Of a stretch of DNA of 8,453 nt, positions 5,547 to 8,453 are shown piece by piece. This DNA is from Acidimicrobiia bacterium (lineage in GTDB: Bacteria > Actinomycetota > Acidimicrobiia > UBA5794 > JAOTWH01), in NCBI GenBank assembly GCA_029863035.1, contig JAOTWH010000087.1, forward strand, positions 1-8,453. The letters run 5' to 3'. Below the pieces are notes generated by a model that did not search any database, was not told the DNA's origin, and saw nothing but the letters and a program-made list of their open reading frames with translations. The first letter of the stretch is position 1; each line of letters begins with the position of its first letter. The position numbers were made by a program, and so were the translations under genes.

Positions 5547-6617
5547 TCAACCCAGCTCTGCCAAAACCCTGGGATCGGACTCCGCCAGTCGTGCTCTCTC
5601 CAGAGCATTCTCGACAAAGGGTCCTCCTAACTGCGCTGCCGCCCAAGCAGCGTGTGCCCTCAGCAGCCATTCGGGGTGGTCGAGGTATGCGATGACCGAG
5701 TTCACATCGTCCTCGCCGCCGCTATTGCCGAGGGCGATAAGAGCGTTGCGTCGCAGGTATGTCGGATCGCGGCGAGGGATATAGAAGTGGGCGAATCGCT
5801 CCAGCAGCGATTCATCGTCGTCGGACAACACCTCAACCAGATCTACCCGACCCATCACATCGGTCGCCGCCTCGATCGCGCGCGATCCTGGCGGGCAGGC
5901 GTCGAGGCAATCATCACATCCGTAGAAACGATCCCCCATCGCGGCGCGGAACTCGATAGGTACTGGCCCCGGCGCCTGGGCCCAGTACGCCAAGCAGCGA
6001 GAGGCATCGAGCACTCCCGGCGCCACCAGCGCACCGGTAGGGCACGCCGGAAGACAGGCACTGCAGGTACCGCAGTCTCTGGTCATCGGCTCGCTCACAT
6101 TCAAAGTGGCGTCTGTGGCAACAGAACCCAACAGCAGCCAAGGTCCGGCGCCTGGAGCAAGCACCATCGAGTTCTTCCCCCACCAACCAACTCCAGCCCT
6201 CACCGCTGCTGCTCGGTCGACCAGCCTGTTGTCGTCCACCAACACCTCTGCTCGGTGCCCCTGACCTGTGAGTTCGGCGGCTATGCGTTGCAGCGCCGAG
6301 CGAAGCCCGACGTAATGGTCTTCCGTGGCGAAGCGAGCGATCCTCCCGCTGCCGCCATGTGATGGCCCCGGGGTGCCGGCCTTGGGCAGATAGCCCAAGG
6401 CTCCAACGACCAGGCGCTCCGCCCAAGGGAACGAGCTTCGAATGTCGGTAGATCTGGCCGGGTCGCCGAAGGTGAAGTGCATGCCAGCCGACTTGCCGCT
6501 GACTACCCGTTCCTGGAGGTCATCGGCCACTTCCGGAAACGGATCTGCGCTACACACGCCGAATCCGGCGAGCCCGCTGGTGGTCGCTGTCCGTTCCAGA
6601 GTGTCGCGAAGATCCAC
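5547..6617 (-). CDS. queG: Epoxyqueuosine reductase QueG
   Basis: A cobalamin- and Fe-S-dependent enzyme that reduces epoxyqueuosine to queuosine in the wobble position of GUN-anticodon tRNAs, in the cytoplasm. It has 356 residues. The N-terminal half carries the corrinoid-binding fold, with the conserved VDDNRLVDRAAAVRAGVGWWGKNS (127-150; Asp134 is the likely catalytic acid by comparison with studied QueG). All eight ligands for two [4Fe-4S] clusters are present: C182, C185, C188, C192, then C208, C234, C237, C241 (CGTCSACLPACP and YGCDDCLDACP). Residues ~286-333 (YLRRNALIALGN, WLLRAHAAWAAAQLGG) form the PBS-lyase/HEAT-like repeats typical of the QueG C-terminus. The start is GTG at 6615-6617, preceded directly by an in-frame TAG, so it cannot be longer. 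A TACGCT sits 6 bases upstream and no Shine-Dalgarno is seen. No other queuosine gene is in the window. Confidence 0.95.
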   Translation of the reverse strand: MDLRDTLERTATTSGLAGFGVCSADPFPEVADDLQERVVSGKSAGMHFTFGDPARSTDIRSSFPWAERLVVGALGYLPKAGTPGPSHGGSGRIARFATEDHYVGLRSALQRIAAELTGQGHRAEVLVDDNRLVDRAAAVRAGVGWWGKNSMVLAPGAGPWLLLGSVATDATLNVSEPMTRDCGTCSACLPACPTGALVAPGVLDASRCLAYWAQAPGPVPIEFRAAMGDRFYGCDDCLDACPPGSRAIEAATDVMGRVDLVEVLSDDDESLLERFAHFYIPRRDPTYLRRNALIALGNSGGEDDVNSVIAYLDHPEWLLRAHAAWAAAQLGGPFVENALERARLAESDPRVLAELG

Positions 6618-6623
6618 CTAGCA

Positions 6624-6629
6624 AGCGTA
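6624..6629 (-). promoter_or_regulatory. Putative leaderless -10 hexamer (TACGCT) of queG
   Basis: TACGCT on the minus strand, TGCTAG (6 bases), then the GTG start. The nearest purine-rich stretch (GGGGAG) is 15 bases away, too far for a ribosome binding site, and is part of a hairpin arm. The hexamer sits 3 bases after that hairpin. Confidence 0.5.
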
Positions 6630-6632
6630 GGT

Positions 6633-6683
6633 CTCCCCGGGCTGGCGAGGTCCTGCCCTATCCCACCTCGCCAATCCGGGGAG
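6633..6683. terminator. Long inverted repeat between the Cys4 gene and queG: terminator or operator
   Basis: Plus-strand arms CTCCCCGG (6633-6640) and CCGGGGAG (6676-6683) pair perfectly over 8 bp. Inside them GGCGAGG (6644-6650) pairs with CCTCGCC (6666-6672) over 7 bp. The 3-base joints GCT/AAT contribute one G·U, one mismatch and one U-A. Overall that is 18 stem positions with one mismatch and a 15-base loop. No U-tract follows on either strand, so it would be a U-less terminator of the actinobacterial kind for the genes upstream, or a DNA dyad acting on queG. If queG is leaderless, the hairpin is not in its mRNA. Confidence 0.6.
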
Positions 6684-6688
6684 CCGTG

Positions 6689-6713
6689 TGTGGGCGGCTA
6701 GCCAGCCGCCACA
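6689..6713. terminator. Second hairpin over the stop codon of the Cys4 gene
   Basis: TGTG-G-GCGGCT type arm (6689-6699) pairs with AGCCGCCACA (6704-6713) around the 4-base loop AGCC: ten base pairs with one bulged G at 6692. It covers the TAG stop of the Cys4 gene (6698-6700) and is 5 bases from the long inverted repeat. Tandem hairpins right after a gene end suggest transcription termination or 3'-end protection. Confidence 0.5.
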
Positions 6714-6904
6714 GACTCGCCGTCCGAGCGGGGCACCAAGCGGAGCGGTGCCACCAACCCGGCGTCGGCGAGGATCTCAAGAGCTTCGGCCTGGTTCGGG
6801 TCGACCTCCAATGGACCTCCGAGGTCGCGCAACACATGGGTCACCACGCAGTCCTGGCAAGCCTCGGTGTACTGCATTTCGCAATCGTCGCAATTGATCT
6901 GCAT
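6698..6904 (-). CDS. Small Cys4 (probable zinc-binding) protein of unknown function
   Basis: A 68-residue protein. The N-terminus holds four cysteines in the pattern C5-x2-C8-x7-C16-x2-C19 (NCDDCEMQYTEACQDC), which should bind zinc or possibly an Fe-S centre. The pattern is followed by VVTHVL and an Asp/Glu/Leu-rich region (EALEILADAGLVAPLRLVPR). I have seen similar short proteins in actinobacterial genomes annotated as hypothetical, but know of no function. The ATG at 6902-6904 is well supported: GGAGGA (6912-6917 on the minus strand) lies 7 bases upstream. It is 57 bases after the tag stop. A perfect inverted repeat covers part of its ribosome binding site, and two hairpins follow its stop, so it may be an independently regulated short transcript. 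Confidence 0.82.
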   Translation of the reverse strand: MQINCDDCEMQYTEACQDCVVTHVLRDLGGPLEVDPNQAEALEILADAGLVAPLRLVPRSDGESVAAG

Positions 6905-6911
6905 GTGTCTG

Positions 6912-6917
6912 TCCTCC
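6912..6917 (-). promoter_or_regulatory. Shine-Dalgarno GGAGGA of the Cys4 gene
   Basis: GGAGGA followed by CAGACAC (7 bases) and ATG on the minus strand. One of the few strong ribosome binding sites in the window. Its first two G residues also lie in the right arm of an inverted repeat (6916-6948). Confidence 0.8.
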
Positions 6918-6948
6918 GATTTCTCTTATTGACCACGGTAGAAATCGG
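6916..6948. promoter_or_regulatory. Perfect 8-bp inverted repeat in the 5' region of the Cys4 gene
   Basis: CCGATTTC (6916-6923) and GAAATCGG (6941-6948) are exact reverse complements, separated by 17 bases. On the minus strand the repeat lies in the 57-base gap between tag and the Cys4 gene and runs into the Shine-Dalgarno. It could be an mRNA hairpin that hides part of the ribosome binding site, or a DNA operator with half-sites about 25 bases apart. Confidence 0.55.
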
Positions 6949-6961
6949 GTATGACAGAAAG

Positions 6962-7588
6962 TCAGGGCCGGCGGAACTTGGACCTTTCCAGCCCCACTTC
7001 ATGGCCAGCAACACAACCGTCGAGGTGATCATTGACGATGCCCATGGCCTGCATGTGGGCGTACATGGTGGTGGGGCCGACGAAGGTCCACCCCCTGGCC
7101 TTGAGGTCCTTGCTCAGGGCGCGCGATTCGGCCGACTCGCTGAGCTTCATGAGTGCGCCATGGGTCATCCGCTTGGGGCGCGAGGCGGGCTCCGGCTCGT
7201 AGCGCCAGAAGAAGGCACCGAGCGAGCCGAATTCGTCACGCATCTCGGCCGCCCTCTTGGCGTTCCCGATAGCGGAGTTGATCTTGCCGCGGTGACGAAT
7301 GATGGCGGCGTCGCCCAGCAGCCGTTGAACGCTGCGGGTGTTGAAGCGAGCGACCGTATCGATGTCGAAGCCTTTGAAGGCGCGGCGAAATGCCTCTCTC
7401 TTCCTCAAGATCGTCAGCCAACTGAGCCCGGCCTGGAAACCCTCGAGGCACACCTTCTCGAACAGCGTTGAGTCGTCGTCGCGCGGTCGGCCCCATTCTT
7501 CGTCGTGATATTCGACATAGAGGGGGTCGTCGCCGGCCCACCAGCATCCGAGCCTGCCGTCCCTCAACACCAGACCTTTTGCTGCCAT
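6962..7588 (-). CDS. tag: DNA-3-methyladenine glycosylase I (Tag)
   Basis: Removes 3-methyladenine from alkylated DNA as the first step of base excision repair. A 208-residue protein, close to the family length but with about 11 extra N-terminal residues relative to E. coli Tag. It carries LGCWWAGDDPLYVEYHDEEWG (14-33), CLEGFQAGLSWLTILRKRE (47-65), DAAIIRHRGKINSAIGNA (93-110) and GWTFVGPTTMYAHMQAMGIVNDHLDGC (166-192). The four ligands of the Tag zinc site are present as C15, H28, H188 and C192, and the active-site Glu of CLEG is E49. The ATG at 7586-7588 has no Shine-Dalgarno; a TACCCT lies 6 bases upstream. The frame stays open far beyond this start, across the antiporter gene, but that extension is not Tag-like. 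It is head-to-head with the antiporter gene, 37 bases apart. Confidence 0.95.
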   Translation of the reverse strand: MAAKGLVLRDGRLGCWWAGDDPLYVEYHDEEWGRPRDDDSTLFEKVCLEGFQAGLSWLTILRKREAFRRAFKGFDIDTVARFNTRSVQRLLGDAAIIRHRGKINSAIGNAKRAAEMRDEFGSLGAFFWRYEPEPASRPKRMTHGALMKLSESAESRALSKDLKARGWTFVGPTTMYAHMQAMGIVNDHLDGCVAGHEVGLERSKFRRP

Positions 7589-7594
7589 GGGGTG

Positions 7595-7600
7595 AGGGTA
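7595..7600 (-). promoter_or_regulatory. Putative leaderless -10 hexamer (TACCCT) of tag
   Basis: TACCCT on the minus strand, CACCCC (6 bases), then the ATG. No Shine-Dalgarno is present between the divergent genes on this strand. On the opposite strand an overlapping TAGGTT (7599-7604) could be the -10 of the antiporter gene, which would make this a very compact divergent promoter; that second element is weaker evidence. Confidence 0.45.
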
Positions 7601-7615
7601 GGTTGGTGCCGAGCC

Positions 7616-7622
7616 GAGGAGA
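7616..7622 (+). promoter_or_regulatory. Shine-Dalgarno GAGGAGA of the antiporter gene
   Basis: GAGGAGA followed by TAG and then ATG at 7626-7628. It fixes the start of the only plus-strand gene. Confidence 0.7.
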
Positions 7623-7625
7623 TAG

Positions 7626-8453
7626 ATGGAGAACGGGCCGTTTCTGCTGATCGCAGCCTTCATCCTTGGCTTCACCCTTATCTCCCGTCGCATCCACAGC
7701 ACCTGGATCACCCCAGCCATGGTCTTCGTGGGATTCGGCTGGCTGGCCGGCGACACCTTCGGCTGGATCGAGATCGATCTCGGGGATGAGTTGATCCGCA
7801 CGATCATGGAATTGACCCTGGTGTTGGTCCTGTTCATCGACGCATCTCGAATCGACCTCAGCGTGCTCCGCCAGGAGTACCAGTGGCCGGCGCGCATGCT
7901 CAGCATCGGGATGCCGCTGACGATCGCTGCAGGAACGGTCGCCGGAGCGGTCATCGTGGGGCTTCCCTTCTGGCAGGCGGCCGTCTTGGGCGTGGTGCTC
8001 GCTCCCACCGACGCCGCGCTAGGCGAGTCGATCGTCGCCGATGAGTCGATTCCAACCAGGGTGCGCCAGACCCTCAATGTCGAGAGCGGATTGAACGATG
8101 GCATCGCTCTGCCGTTTCTGACCATCGCTTTGGCGTTGGCGGGCGTACAGGAAGAGGTGGAGAGCTTCGGGTACTGGGCCCTTTTCGCCATCCGCCAGAT
8201 CGGAATAGGCGCGGCGGTCGGTTTCGGGGTTGCGTTATTGGGCGGCGCCTTGATCGAGCGTGCCCATGGAAACGGGTGGTCGAGCCGAGCGTTCGAGCAG
8301 CTGTCATCGATCGGGATCGCGCTGGTTGCGTTCGCCCTGGCCGAAATCCTCACGGGCAACGGTTTCATCGCCTCGTTCGTGGCTGGCGGAACCATGGGAA
8401 ACGTCAACCGGGAGCGCTGCACCGTGCTATTCGAGTTCGCCGAGGCCGAAGGG
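7626..8453 (+). CDS. Cation:proton antiporter (CPA superfamily), 3' end cut by window edge
   Basis: An inner-membrane Na+ or K+/H+ exchanger of the NhaP/CPA type. I read 276 codons from the ATG to the window edge; the usual length is 400 or more, so roughly the first two thirds is present. Hydrophobic helices fill the sequence, for example residues 5-20, 28-42, 58-74, 93-113, 117-127, 160-173, 185-210 and 227-243. Family motifs are visible: VLFIDASRIDL (68-78), LAPTDAALGESI (125-136) and ESGLNDGIALPF (153-164). The last contains the Asn157-Asp158 pair expected at the ion-binding site. GNGFIASFVAG (244-254) is also typical. The start is supported by GAGGAGA just upstream. No TrkA-type or other regulatory domain can be judged because the C-terminus is missing. 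The transported ion cannot be assigned from this. Confidence 0.93.
   Translation, partial: MENGPFLLIAAFILGFTLISRRIHSTWITPAMVFVGFGWLAGDTFGWIEIDLGDELIRTIMELTLVLVLFIDASRIDLSVLRQEYQWPARMLSIGMPLTIAAGTVAGAVIVGLPFWQAAVLGVVLAPTDAALGESIVADESIPTRVRQTLNVESGLNDGIALPFLTIALALAGVQEEVESFGYWALFAIRQIGIGAAVGFGVALLGGALIERAHGNGWSSRAFEQLSSIGIALVAFALAEILTGNGFIASFVAGGTMGNVNRERCTVLFEFAEAEG

Noticed and set aside
5500..5670. N-terminal extension of the zinc-ribbon protein
   Set aside because: The frame is open, but the extension overlaps the queG coding end by 124 bases and does not look like the family. The ATG at 5499 starts directly before the first zinc ribbon.
5652..6362. A 236-codon open frame on the plus strand
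   Set aside because: Antisense shadow of queG, whose Fe-S cysteines and HEAT-like repeats are unambiguous.
6929..6955. Plus-strand promoter-like TTGACC ... TATGAC
   Set aside because: The spacer is only 15 bases, the -10 lacks the final T, and no plus-strand gene or RNA follows.
6686..7471. A 261-codon open frame on the plus strand
   Set aside because: Opposite tag and the Cys4 gene, both of which have clear motifs; no family resemblance on the plus strand.
6962..8422. A 486-codon open frame on the minus strand that includes tag and continues across the antiporter gene
   Set aside because: Only the part up to 7588 matches Tag. The rest is Ser/Pro/Arg/Thr-rich sequence opposite a clear membrane transporter reading frame, a common artefact in GC-rich DNA.
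1..8453. tRNA, rRNA, CRISPR, insertion sequence, integrase or phage genes
   Set aside because: None seen on either strand; apart from short intergenic gaps (none above about 80 bases) the window is coding.

Overview
The window looks like a piece of a chromosome from a high-GC actinobacterium, plausibly of the Acidimicrobiia type. This rests on GC-rich codon use, frequent GTG/TTG starts, several apparently leaderless genes with TANNNT -10 hexamers, and an SRPBCC–ArsA-ATPase gene pair of the kind I recall from Mycobacterium (Rv2185c–Rv2184c). The taxonomy is inference. I see no mobile element, phage gene, CRISPR array, tRNA or rRNA; it reads as dense core-type chromosome.

Layout: eleven genes lie on the minus strand and one on the plus strand. 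From right to left: a partial cation:proton antiporter (7626-8453, +) is head-to-head with tag, the 3-methyladenine DNA glycosylase I (6962-7588, -). Next come a 68-residue Cys4 protein (6698-6904, -), an intergenic stretch with two hairpins, queG (epoxyqueuosine reductase, 5547-6617, -), a double zinc-ribbon membrane protein (4873-5499, -) and a metallophosphoesterase (4096-4851, -). The left half is one very tight minus-strand operon: SRPBCC protein (3634-4068), ArsA/Get3-type ATPase (2459-3634), a small acidic protein (2272-2481), a DUF1232 protein (1874-2275), an AlaC-like aminotransferase (666-1838) and a low-specificity threonine aldolase (1-663, cut by the window edge). Four of its five junctions overlap or are within 2 bases.

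How the genes may work together: the SRPBCC, ArsA-type ATPase, acidic peptide and DUF1232 membrane protein are translationally linked and may form one membrane- or lipid-associated module. The two PLP enzymes downstream handle small amino acids (alanine/pyruvate; threonine/glycine). The tag–Cys4–queG side concerns nucleic-acid maintenance (DNA alkylation repair, tRNA modification). Probable transcription units are [tag], [Cys4 protein], [queG–zinc ribbon], [metallophosphoesterase] and [SRPBCC through threonine aldolase].

Most notable observations: (1) four genes lack a Shine-Dalgarno and carry a TACNNT hexamer exactly 6 or 7 bases before the start codon; (2) the aminotransferase appears to begin at an ATC codon behind a perfect AGGAGG; (3) a long hairpin abuts the queG -10 element; (4) a perfect 8-bp inverted repeat overlaps the ribosome binding site of the Cys4 protein; (5) the ArsA-type ATPase has a single cysteine, so it has neither arsenite-site nor CxxC-type cysteines.
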